A stretch of 64,000 bases of DNA. Source: a virus. This document shows, piece by piece, positions 48,819 through 56,877 of the stretch (the first letter of the stretch is position 1; each line of letters opens with the position of its first letter). The notes beneath the pieces were generated by a model that was not told the DNA's origin, did not search any database, and saw only the letters and a program-made list of their open reading frames with translations. Position numbers and translations under genes: made by a program. Location: IMG/VR virus record IMGVR_UViG_3300024308_000018, positions 1 to 64,000 of that record; one strand, 5' to 3'.

Positions 48819-50000
48819 TTAACGTCTAAGTCCGTAATGGGCACGCATCCACATACGTTGTTGTCCGTGGATTGACGATGCACCATAGCGAGTTGTTGGT
48901 GATACAGTGACACCCAGAACACCCATCTTCTGCGCGCCGTCTACACGTTTGCCGCCAATGGAGCCGTCGCCCTCGAACGCGCCAGCACGCGCCAACAATT
49001 TCTTGTAGGGCATGACTATCGTGTTGAGCTGGCCTTCAAGGCGGCCGAGCGTTGCTTCAATGGCAGGCGTCCGATCCATGTTGAGGCTGACAGTCTGACC
49101 GCTAAAGTCAAACGCCAAGCTACCTTCAGCAAGGAACTGTGCACTCAGCGCGTGAATGCTTGCGCAGATTACCCACGAATCGAGAAGCGGGCCCTGCATG
49201 TTGGTTCCGGTGAAGTTGGTTGCTCGCGACGGCAGAGAGTTGAACATCGCGAGGCCCCGATACAGGTAGTTCATCAAATCAGATTCGACGTACTCCAACT
49301 CGGGAATCACGTTCTCCATCCGTGCACGGTCGATGAAGTTTTGCAGCATGCCCATCGCCACACCAATCTGCGGGTTCACTGTCCACAGAATGAATTGTGT
49401 GTTGCGCACCATGTTACCAGTGATCGGATTCACGGGGTCAATGCGTGCGCTCAGCGAGTATGGTGCCACGATAGGCGGCCAGCCACTGAGAGGCAGACGG
49501 TATACCGTCCGGTCAGACAGCTGGGCAACCAGCTCAACGTCGGAGTCGAGATTCGTGTAGCGTGCAATCACATCGTTGTTGAGTGACAGCGCCAGCTTCA
49601 CCTTGTCACCGTCGCGAATCACCCACGGCAGAACGACGTCGTAATAAACGGTCTCGCCGGGTTCATCGAAGTAGACACAGATGTCGGTGATACGCTTGCG
49701 GCTCTCTGGTTCGATCACAACCTGCTGCGACATGCGTTCGCGGCCTTGCTCGGTCTCGAATACCCAGACAACTGTCACCTCGATTTCATCTTCCAGCCCC
49801 ATTACCGGGTACGCAACGTCACACGTCCAAACACCCGGCGTCAAATCAGGAGCTGCGGATCCTTCGAAGAGGATTTCCCCGTCGCTGGTGATAGCGCGCA
49901 CCAGCGGGCCGGATCCGAAATCGGTAGGCTGCAACGGCAAGCCGTCATCGTCTACGAACTTTTGAGTGACTGGCAGGATCCCGCCTTCAGTTACCCGCAT
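48819..50000 (-). CDS. Virion-like protein (neck or tail completion type)
   Basis: 393 residues from the ATG at 50000 (GAGG nine bases upstream, 14-base overlap with the gene before). N-terminal ~110 residues form an Ig-like beta fold (FVDDDGLPLQPTDFG, GEILFEGSAAPDLTPGVWT). The C-terminal half is helical, with 'PELEYVESDLMNYLYRGLAMFN' and 'FDFSGQTVSLNMDRTPAIEATLGRL' (quoted in part), a pattern I associate with phage head-tail connector and neck proteins. Tentative. Confidence 0.55.
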   Translation of the reverse strand: MRVTEGGILPVTQKFVDDDGLPLQPTDFGSGPLVRAITSDGEILFEGSAAPDLTPGVWTCDVAYPVMGLEDEIEVTVVWVFETEQGRERMSQQVVIEPESRKRITDICVYFDEPGETVYYDVVLPWVIRDGDKVKLALSLNNDVIARYTNLDSDVELVAQLSDRTVYRLPLSGWPPIVAPYSLSARIDPVNPITGNMVRNTQFILWTVNPQIGVAMGMLQNFIDRARMENVIPELEYVESDLMNYLYRGLAMFNSLPSRATNFTGTNMQGPLLDSWVICASIHALSAQFLAEGSLAFDFSGQTVSLNMDRTPAIEATLGRLEGQLNTIVMPYKKLLARAGAFEGDGSIGGKRVDGAQKMGVLGVTVSPTTRYGASSIHGQQRMWMRAHYGLRR

Positions 50001-51096
50001 TGTACGCCGCCTCAATCAGCTGAATGAGGGTTTTCATTGCGGGAAGCGTCACCAGACCTTGAGTCAGGCATTCGGCCGCCTCAAGGTTACGCATCTGCGC
50101 GATGGTATCCAGCAACCCTTGTTGCAGTGACGGGGTATTTGCACACCCAGCAATCACACGCATCATGAACATCGTGACGTAGCGTTCGGACTCCGCGTAA
50201 CGCTTCTCGTCGATGGGCACACCTTGCAGTGCACGCATGCGGGTGATCAGCGCAACGAGTTCGGGGGCCGGACGAATTGGAGCCACCAGATTCTTGATTG
50301 CAACGGACATCAGGGCCATCGCGGGCGCAAGGAACTGAGTCACCGACGTTTCGATCAGAGCACGTGCGCGGTCGCCGACACCGAAGCGGTAGACGTCATC
50401 ATCCAGATAGAGGCTCCAATACAGCGGGAACATGGCGGGCAATTCGCGCTGCCAGATCAGGTAGCTGTACTCGGCCCACACTTTCGGAACCATGATCCAC
50501 TCGGACACCGGAACGTTATCAACGATCTGACTCAGGGTAGTCGCAGCGTAAGCGCGGTTGGCGTAGATGTGGAAGTATTGGGGATCGCATTCGGTCTCCA
50601 ACACCATGCCGTTACGCAGCAGGTTCTTGGTTGCGGCACCCACTACATTGTAGAGAACGCGCAGCACAGGTTCAAGCAGCGTGGTGGCTTGGGTCTTTGC
50701 CAGCTCGGTGCGCGGCACAAACACGGTGGCAAACTTGGTGCGGCTATCGCCCCAGATTACCAGACCGCGACCGCGACTGTCTTCCGGCGTAGGCCAGACA
50801 AACTTGCTCTTGCCTTTGATGGGCTTGAGTGCGAAGGTGAACGCGATACCCGCATCTTGCGTCACAATCTGAGGCGCATCTTCAATGTAGCCGATACTGA
50901 TTTGGTTCGGCGCATAGAACATGTTGATCAGCGTGAAGTCGATTGCGAATGGTGCGAGCAGGGATCCGGCAGCACTGGATTTCAACGTGGAGAGCACAGA
51001 CCCGAGGATCGGCCCTACACGATCAACGCCGGAGATGTTGTCCTGAAAGAACGACATCCCCGCGCTGGGTGCAGTTTTGAATGTGGTTTTCCACAT
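49987..51096 (-). CDS. Probable virion protein
   Basis: 369 residues from the ATG at 51096. Mixed fold with a hydrophobic, small-residue-rich N-terminal part (SVLSTLKSSAAGSLLAPFAI), beta-rich middle (IVIWGDSRTKFATVFV) and helical C-terminus (PSLQQGLLDTIAQMRNL). No enzyme motif. Virion role is a guess from neighbours. Confidence 0.6.
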   Translation of the reverse strand: MWKTTFKTAPSAGMSFFQDNISGVDRVGPILGSVLSTLKSSAAGSLLAPFAIDFTLINMFYAPNQISIGYIEDAPQIVTQDAGIAFTFALKPIKGKSKFVWPTPEDSRGRGLVIWGDSRTKFATVFVPRTELAKTQATTLLEPVLRVLYNVVGAATKNLLRNGMVLETECDPQYFHIYANRAYAATTLSQIVDNVPVSEWIMVPKVWAEYSYLIWQRELPAMFPLYWSLYLDDDVYRFGVGDRARALIETSVTQFLAPAMALMSVAIKNLVAPIRPAPELVALITRMRALQGVPIDEKRYAESERYVTMFMMRVIAGCANTPSLQQGLLDTIAQMRNLEAAECLTQGLVTLPAMKTLIQLIEAAYNAGN

Positions 51097-51107
51097 AGAG
51101 CACTCCC

Positions 51108-52409
51108 TTACTTCATGGCGGCAACGAGATTGCGACGTTGGCTTTCATCCATGCCCAGCAGGCTGGCGACTTCGTTGATCTTCTGAAGCGTCATCGAGCC
51201 AGCCTTGGAACCGCGCGTCGGCAGGATACTGAATTCCAGCCACTCACGACCTTGCTGCCCGCGAACAACCTTGTAGGTGATCGCGTTGTTCTTGCGTTGG
51301 CTGGTCATGCCGCCGCTATACATGCTGCTGACAATGGCAACGACTTCGTTGATTGCTGCGGCGCGTTCGCGGGGGCTCATGCCCTTGACCAGACGCACGA
51401 AGATCTTGTGGTTCGAGACGCGCACGCCGTCGATGATCTGCACGTCTTTGCCGTTGATGTTGTGGGTCTTGAGGCCGAGCGCAGTTGCTTTACGCATGTG
51501 GTCGGTGCTACGCCCAACAGGACGACGGTCGCCAAACGCCGGAGTACCGTCAATCGCGAGCAGGCGGTTAACGGACGCTTTCAGCTGCGGCAGCGACTTG
51601 AACTCGGAACCGAACGGGAAGGTGCCCGGCGCTTTGCTGTCAACCAGACTGGTGATGAAGCGTGCGGTCTTGCCCGTCATGGTATTCAGGGAGCTGGTGA
51701 TCACCATGATGTACGTGGGGTACGTGTACCCGTCATCGCTGGTGAAATCCGCAACCGTGATATACGACTGGTAGTTAACGAGGGAGCCGCTGCTGCCTGC
51801 AATGTAGTGCACCAGAGAGATCTTGGTGTAGCGATCTTTCTCGATGGTGGACTTCAGGTAGCGACCGACAGAAGCCGCGAGGCTCTGGTGTTCTGCGGGA
51901 ACTTCGTCTTTCGCTGCTTGCGACAACTTGAACCAGCGGTCGCGAATGATAGTAGCTTCCTTGATGGTTGCGGCTACCGATGCAGCGGTGTCCTTGGCCG
52001 TCTTCATCTTGCTGAAGTTGGGGGACATGAGCAGTTGATACGCTGCGTTCAACTCAGTGATTGTCTGGTTGAGGATCGCAAGGTTGCGGGCAGCGCGGGC
52101 ACGGGATTGTGCGGTGTCGAGTTTGAGACCTTCGAGATCGGTAACGTCGTCGAGCACCGGGTGCGCAGCACGCGCAGGACGAACAGGCTGCTTGGAGACA
52201 AGCGTGCCTGACTCAATCTCCGCCGATGCAGAATTCAACTTGGCACGCACCTTCAGAGAAGAAGGGCGCTGCTTCAAGTCCAGCACTGCGTCGAGTTCGG
52301 TTTGCATGGAACTGACGGAAGTGATTAGCGGACTGACGTGCGCCCTCAACTCAGTAACGGTGCGACTGGCAGTTATCTTCTGCAACGTTGCACTTGGTTG
52401 ATTGGACAT
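51108..52409 (-). CDS. Unknown protein with helical N-terminal half
   Basis: 433 residues from the ATG at 52409, 18 bases after AAGGGAG-type sequence. The first ~190 residues are helical coiled-coil-like (ITASRTVTELRAHVSPLITS, AVLDLKQRPSSLKVRAKLN). The rest has mixed segments with 'YTKISLVHYIAGSSGSLVNYQSYITVADFTSDDGYTYPTYIMVITSSLN' (quoted in part) and 'RGSKAGSMTLQKINEVASLLGMDESQRRNLVAAMK' (quoted in part). First gene of an operon with probable virion genes. Confidence 0.65.
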   Translation of the reverse strand: MSNQPSATLQKITASRTVTELRAHVSPLITSVSSMQTELDAVLDLKQRPSSLKVRAKLNSASAEIESGTLVSKQPVRPARAAHPVLDDVTDLEGLKLDTAQSRARAARNLAILNQTITELNAAYQLLMSPNFSKMKTAKDTAASVAATIKEATIIRDRWFKLSQAAKDEVPAEHQSLAASVGRYLKSTIEKDRYTKISLVHYIAGSSGSLVNYQSYITVADFTSDDGYTYPTYIMVITSSLNTMTGKTARFITSLVDSKAPGTFPFGSEFKSLPQLKASVNRLLAIDGTPAFGDRRPVGRSTDHMRKATALGLKTHNINGKDVQIIDGVRVSNHKIFVRLVKGMSPRERAAAINEVVAIVSSMYSGGMTSQRKNNAITYKVVRGQQGREWLEFSILPTRGSKAGSMTLQKINEVASLLGMDESQRRNLVAAMK

Positions 52410-52426
52410 TCTGGGAACTCCCTTGG

Positions 52427-52459
52427 CTGTGACAACGTAAATTATTGAGCAAGTCACAG
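52427..52459. promoter_or_regulatory. Inverted repeat enclosing candidate promoter
   Basis: CTGTGAC (52427-52433) and GTCACAG (52453-52459) are perfect 7-base arms with a 19-base spacer. The minus-strand AATAATTT element lies in the spacer. This layout is what an operator over a promoter would look like. Confidence 0.5.
52439..52453 (-). promoter_or_regulatory. Candidate phage promoter element (P4)
   Basis: Minus strand CTTGCTCAATAATTT, upstream of the 52409 operon and downstream of the strong terminator at 52523-52549. TAATTT core as in P1-P3. Confidence 0.45.
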
Positions 52460-52522
52460 TAGCCTTGCATACACGTTCTGTTTACAGAATCCGCGAACGC
52501 ATTTCGGTGGATTTTGAATGTG

Positions 52523-52549
52523 AAAAAGGGAGCACGAGGCTCCCTTTTT
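52523..52549 (-). terminator. Strong intrinsic terminator
   Basis: Minus strand AAAAAGGGAGC-CTCGT-GCTCCCTTTTT, an 11-bp stem ending in a T-run. Ends the 52571 gene. Confidence 0.95.
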
Positions 52550-52570
52550 GGTTCGCACTAGACCGGAAGG

Positions 52571-53227
52571 TTAGGCGGCTTTCGGGCCGGACTTCTTGCG
52601 GGTCTTGGCGGCTTGCTTGCCAGCGGCCTTGTCTTCGGCAGCCGGAGCATGCTTCACTTTCGGCTTGTAGGTGATCTTGCCGTTTTCCAGACGCGGCATC
52701 GGCTTCAGCTTCGGCTTCTTCGGAGTGTAGACCGGAGCGGTGACCTTCGGAGTCACAACCTTGCCATCTTTCAGCACCGGCTTCTTGGCCTTCATGTACT
52801 TGAGGCGGGCTTCGTTACGCGCCTTGATGTTGGCGTCAGTGGCGTTCTGACGAGCCTTCAGGTTGACGTTCTGAACAGCCTTGCGCTTCTCTTGCAGAGT
52901 TTTCTGCAAGCTGGCGGTCTTCTCGGCTTTGGCGACGGCAGCGTCGTGAGCCTTCAGACGCTCGGCCAGCTGGGCGGAAGCGTCTTTCTTGGTTACGCCA
53001 GCCTTCTGGCCGTTCTTGCGCTCTTCCAGAACGTTGCGACGCTTCTTGTTGAAGTCCTTGTCGGCAGCGGTCAGATCTTTGTTGGCTTTCGGAGCGCGCT
53101 TCGGCTTCGGAGACGCGGCCGGAGTAGCCGGAGCTTTGGTGCCCTGCTTGCGCTGTACGGTAGCAGAGGTGGAACCCATTTTCGGGTCGTGAACGCTTTT
53201 CAGCTTACGTTTGATGGGCTTGGCCAT
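52571..53227 (-). CDS. Histone-H1-like Lys/Ala-rich basic protein
   Basis: 218 residues from the ATG at 53227, nine bases after AGGA. About a third Lys or Arg, with Ala/Pro linkers and no obvious folded core: for example KPKRAPKANKDLTAADKDF, NVNLKARQNATDANIKAR and a tail ending KTRKKSGPKAA. It resembles C-terminal tails of histone H1 or mycobacterial Lsr2/HU tails in composition. It probably binds and compacts DNA, perhaps in the virion; RNA binding is also possible. Preceded by promoter element P3. Confidence 0.75.
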   Translation of the reverse strand: MAKPIKRKLKSVHDPKMGSTSATVQRKQGTKAPATPAASPKPKRAPKANKDLTAADKDFNKKRRNVLEERKNGQKAGVTKKDASAQLAERLKAHDAAVAKAEKTASLQKTLQEKRKAVQNVNLKARQNATDANIKARNEARLKYMKAKKPVLKDGKVVTPKVTAPVYTPKKPKLKPMPRLENGKITYKPKVKHAPAAEDKAAGKQAAKTRKKSGPKAA

Positions 53228-53279
53228 GATAGTGATTCCTGTAGTGATGCCGATTTCGGCGGTTACCTTTTGCATGTAA

Positions 53280-53296
53280 AAATTAGTATTGAATAC
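53280..53296 (-). promoter_or_regulatory. Candidate phage promoter element (P3)
   Basis: Minus strand GTATTCAATACTAATTT; the GTATTCAATAC part is a perfect 5+1+5 palindrome next to the TAATTT core. It lies in an AT-rich gap before the 53227 start. Confidence 0.45.
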
Positions 53297-53310
53297 AAAA
53301 TTTCTTCACG

Positions 53311-54357
53311 CTATGAATAACCAATTTCAGAGAGGGCTGTTTTTAGCAGGCGTCCGCAACTTTTGATTTCGTCTTTCGAAAGTCCAGCCGAAACCAAGTG
53401 TCGCTTCAAACCTTTGCGCGGGTGCATTGCGGTTGACGCAATCTTCACTTCCAACGTTCCATGTTCTTCAATTTGCTGCAACGTATGTTTCGCAACGCCT
53501 TTCAGTTGTGCAATGTTGGGATAGCGAATCCGCAAGTCAGCTGGCACTACAACTCCCTCTTCAATGAAGAGGCGATAACGTAGGTACTTGTTTTCCACAA
53601 GTGAGCTGAAATCCTGCTGCTCTGAAATTATCTTCGTTTCAAGAATAAACTTCGGAGTGTTTGGCACAAACTTATGGGAAATATTTAACTTCGATTTCGC
53701 ATAGTATGCTTTGAACTCCAAGAAACCTTTCGGCAAACTTTCACCGAACGTTTTCTGGTATGGCGAACCATTGATGATCATTCTTCGTTTCAACAATTCT
53801 TGGTACAGGTGAATGTGCCCGCCAATTGTGAAGTCACGATCATTGACTGTGATGTCATGCGAAGTTCGCAACGGATGTCCGTTGTCACCGCGCGCACCAA
53901 CAACGTCACAGTGCACAAAGTTCAAACATGGTTTCTTGTGCGGTATGCTTTCCTTTGCCGGATGCGGCAGGAAGTTTACAACGACACCGCCAATCACAAG
54001 TTGCTCAGGCTCCAGAAACACGTGGAACGTTTTCAGGAAATCCCATTCGCAGAACTGCGAGATCAAATCCATCGACGTGTGCTTTGCATCAGCACGGTCA
54101 TGGTTGCCGCCGATGTAGTAAGTGTTGATCTTGCCATCATACTTAATGAGCAAGGCGAGCAACTTACGTTTGGTCTCGTCCGTCATTGTCGACGTGTCGG
54201 TGATGTCACCGGGAACGAAAACGTGGTTGATGCCTTGCTCCAACGCGTAAAGATAAATCTTGTCAATCTCGGCCAGCTGTAGGTCAACTCCCTCGGGGCC
54301 GAAATGCTTGTTCATTGCTTCAAGGTGCCAGTCACTGGTCGAGATTGCGTGCAACAT
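53311..54357 (-). CDS. Mre11/SbcD-like nuclease (T4 gp47 type)
   Basis: 348 residues from the ATG at 54357. Calcineurin-like phosphoesterase ligands are visible: Asp9-x-His11 in 'STSDWHLE', Asp51 in 'VPGDITD', Asn85-His86-Asp87 in 'IGGNHDRAD', a later His in 'FVHCDVVGARG' and G-H-x-H in 'IGGHIHLYQEL'. It forms a complex with a Rad50-like ATPase (here the 61784-64000 gene) to process DNA ends for recombination-dependent replication. The gene is visibly richer in A+T than its neighbours (see findings). Ends without a visible terminator. Confidence 0.85.
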   Translation of the reverse strand: MLHAISTSDWHLEAMNKHFGPEGVDLQLAEIDKIYLYALEQGINHVFVPGDITDTSTMTDETKRKLLALLIKYDGKINTYYIGGNHDRADAKHTSMDLISQFCEWDFLKTFHVFLEPEQLVIGGVVVNFLPHPAKESIPHKKPCLNFVHCDVVGARGDNGHPLRTSHDITVNDRDFTIGGHIHLYQELLKRRMIINGSPYQKTFGESLPKGFLEFKAYYAKSKLNISHKFVPNTPKFILETKIISEQQDFSSLVENKYLRYRLFIEEGVVVPADLRIRYPNIAQLKGVAKHTLQQIEEHGTLEVKIASTAMHPRKGLKRHLVSAGLSKDEIKSCGRLLKTALSEIGYS

Positions 54358-54362
54358 TGGTC

Positions 54363-54854
54363 TTATCTCAGGTAGGTGTTGATGTAATGGGGACGTACAG
54401 GTTGCTTACCCTTGATGTCGTTCACGGTTGCGGGTTCGCAGTAACGTTGGAAGGACATCAGCACGCAGTAGTCAGCCATCGTTCCGGATACTGACGCTTT
54501 GCAGAATTGCTGCCACTGGTTCGCTTGCACCAACTGCGCTTCCGTGCAGACAGTCAGCAACGGGACGTTCACGTTCGCGAGTCGGGTATCCGCATCTTGG
54601 TCTGCGACAGAAACTGTCTGCGCACTTGCTTGAGTTGCTGCCGTAGTTGCGATCACTGCTGCCGTTGCCAGCAGTGCAGCGTTGGTGCCACTGTTGGATT
54701 TTGCAACGTTGTTAACCTGCACTGGCTTTGCCGCTTGTACCGGAACCGGACGACTGATGGTAATCGGTCGGCTGATAGACACAGGGCGCGACACGACGGC
54801 GGCACCCGCAGTTGCGGACAGGAGAAGAACGGCGGCGACAACAAACTTTTTCAT
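54363..54854 (-). CDS. Exported Cys-containing protein with signal peptide
   Basis: 163 residues from the ATG at 54854, six bases after GGAG. The N-terminus is a textbook Sec signal (MKKFVVAAVLLLSATAGAAVV, cleavage probably after AGA). Then repeats of 'SRPITI/SRPVSI/SRPVPV', a small-residue hydrophobic segment (ALLATAAVIATTAATQASA) and a C-terminal domain with four Cys (TVCTEAQ, QFCKAS, DYCVLM, RYCEPA) that likely form disulfides in the periplasm. Such genes in phages can alter the host envelope or block superinfection. Confidence 0.75.
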   Translation of the reverse strand: MKKFVVAAVLLLSATAGAAVVSRPVSISRPITISRPVPVQAAKPVQVNNVAKSNSGTNAALLATAAVIATTAATQASAQTVSVADQDADTRLANVNVPLLTVCTEAQLVQANQWQQFCKASVSGTMADYCVLMSFQRYCEPATVNDIKGKQPVRPHYINTYLR

Positions 54855-54873
54855 ATGGGCTCCAGAAAGTAGA

Positions 54874-54905
54874 AGAGGACGAACACCACTTGGCATCCGT
54901 CCTCT
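54874..54905 (-). terminator. Probable intrinsic terminator
   Basis: Minus strand AGAGGACG...CGTCCTCT, a perfect 8-bp stem with a 16-base loop, followed by TCTACTTT. Lies after the 54916 gene. Confidence 0.7.
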
Positions 54906-54915
54906 CGTTTACAGT

Positions 54916-56874
54916 TTAGCCGAGCACTGGTGTGAAGTGCGAAAGGAACCACTCACGTCCGCCAGTGATTGCCTTGTCGCCACACAGAACAACGTAGTTG
55001 TCCGTCTGCACCACAAAGTCGGAGATGCTGCCTTCACTGTTGTAGATAGTCAGACCGTTGCGGCCGTAGCACACGGTAGACTTCTGGCAACGTTGCGCGG
55101 CTGCAACGATGACGCCAGCGACAGCGGGGGAGCCATCGTAGATATAGGCGATTGCGGTTTCGCCTTCCTTGTCGATAACATGGAACGGGCCATTGTCTAC
55201 GGCTTCATCCTGCTCGACCGGATCGGTGTTGCCGTCGAAGGCCATGTCGTACTCTTTGCGCACCGAGTCTTCGCTCATGACGCGGAAGTGGCCGTTGCCG
55301 ACGTGCACGATGTAGTCACCAACGTTGATCGGAGTCAGCGGGAATTCGCCGTCCCACTTGAGTGCGATGGAGTCGGTGGCCGGAGTTTTGTCATACACGA
55401 TGCGGCAGATGTCGGTGCTGTTGTTCACCCACTCGACAACTTGGTCTGCGCTCTCCACGGTGCCATCGAAACGGGCCATGTCGTGGTAAGCGGCGCGGCG
55501 GCGAACGTTGAACACACCACGGAAGAGATGCGCGTTGCTCTGCGCTGCAATAAACTGGTCGAGACCTTCGAGAGGCAGCGAGTCCCGCACAGGCTTACGT
55601 ACCTGCTCGGCCACGTCACCTACTTGCGATGGAGAGTTGATCTGTACCAGACGACGGCCATTTTTCTTGTCGCCATTGATCAGGTCGATGCGCACGCCGG
55701 GAACAAAGGCGAGAGCTTCAGCAACCTCGTCACCTTGCTGCGTCGTAACCTGCACCACGCAACCGACGCCCGGAATTTCCATGGCCTTCGTGCTCTTCAT
55801 CCAGCCTTCGTCCTCGCTGCTGGCCTTACAGATCAACTTGAAGGTATCACCATCGCCGTAGATCTGAATGTCGCGAACGTTGTCGCGTGCACCGCTGACC
55901 GAGCTGTTGTGCAGGGTCTTGCCACCTTTCTTTTCTTTCTTTTCTTTCTTCACTTTCTTTGCCTTGTCCGCCATGATGTCTTCCTCGTTTACTTCGATGT
56001 AGGTTGCTTGAAAGTCCGACGCCGTTACAACTTCGATCTTGCTGTAGTCGGTGCCGAGGTCGTGGGCAACGATGTAATCGCCAACGTTGACCGGAGTTTG
56101 ATTACCCATTACGTTGAGCACCAGCCCCAGACTGTTGGACAGGAACTTGGACTGTGCGCGCTTGCTGTAAATCTGATCCAATATACGGAAGCGACAGCGG
56201 GCAGTCCCATCGTAGACGAGGGCCAAGCTGTTGGTCACCACCATACTCGCGCGCTCACGGATGTGCTTCATCTCGTAGCTCAGGAATTTCGGGAGCGCAC
56301 CTTCTTCGACCACTGAGAGTACGCCATCGGCATCGACACGCACTGTCCGCCCTTCAGCGATTGTGATACTACCATTGCTGTCGGTCAGTACCACGTAGCC
56401 ATCGTGTGTCAGCCGGAAAGCCTTACCGAACTCGCTGGCGTAGATGCGCAGGATCTCCAACGAAGGCAAGCCGCTGTACTTCATGAAGAACGAATAGTCT
56501 TCAGTGTTGCAGCGCTTGGCACACGGGTGATAGTCCAGCATGTTCTTGAGCTTCAATACAGTATGGCGCTTGTCAATCTCATAGAGCTTGAGGAACGTCT
56601 CGGTGTTGAAGTAGATGATGTGCGGCGAGTCATCAGGGGCGTGCGTTATCGCCACGTAGTTGTTGAATGGGATTTTCTGCATGTCGCCGTGAGGGGTCGT
56701 GATGAACTTGATCCCGTCGAGTTCCTTGAACCCAACGGGGAATCCATGACACGCCAGAAACTCCGTCACTTCCGAAATGCTTTCCGGTTGGTTGAGGAAT
56801 CTGAAGAAGACGCCGACGTCAGGGGCGGCACCGACTGCACCATTGCGCAGTTTCACTTCTACCTTGTGGTACAT
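54916..56874 (-). CDS. Large protein with repeated 'VGDYIV' domains
   Basis: 652 residues from the ATG at 56874. Related beta segments recur: 'PVNVGDYIVAHDLG' near residue 267 and 'PINVGDYIVHVGNGHFRVMSED' near 510, and weaker ones near 158 and 625 (AFRLTHDGYVVLTD, TDNYVVLCGDKAITG). A Lys-rich linker (MADKAKKVKKEKKEKK) near 308 splits two halves; the second half could be a separately translated protein if internal initiation occurs. The GDY-type fold is common in phage proteins that cap or decorate larger assemblies. No enzyme motif. Confidence 0.75.
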   Translation of the reverse strand: MYHKVEVKLRNGAVGAAPDVGVFFRFLNQPESISEVTEFLACHGFPVGFKELDGIKFITTPHGDMQKIPFNNYVAITHAPDDSPHIIYFNTETFLKLYEIDKRHTVLKLKNMLDYHPCAKRCNTEDYSFFMKYSGLPSLEILRIYASEFGKAFRLTHDGYVVLTDSNGSITIAEGRTVRVDADGVLSVVEEGALPKFLSYEMKHIRERASMVVTNSLALVYDGTARCRFRILDQIYSKRAQSKFLSNSLGLVLNVMGNQTPVNVGDYIVAHDLGTDYSKIEVVTASDFQATYIEVNEEDIMADKAKKVKKEKKEKKGGKTLHNSSVSGARDNVRDIQIYGDGDTFKLICKASSEDEGWMKSTKAMEIPGVGCVVQVTTQQGDEVAEALAFVPGVRIDLINGDKKNGRRLVQINSPSQVGDVAEQVRKPVRDSLPLEGLDQFIAAQSNAHLFRGVFNVRRRAAYHDMARFDGTVESADQVVEWVNNSTDICRIVYDKTPATDSIALKWDGEFPLTPINVGDYIVHVGNGHFRVMSEDSVRKEYDMAFDGNTDPVEQDEAVDNGPFHVIDKEGETAIAYIYDGSPAVAGVIVAAAQRCQKSTVCYGRNGLTIYNSEGSISDFVVQTDNYVVLCGDKAITGGREWFLSHFTPVLG

Positions 56875-56877
56875 TTC

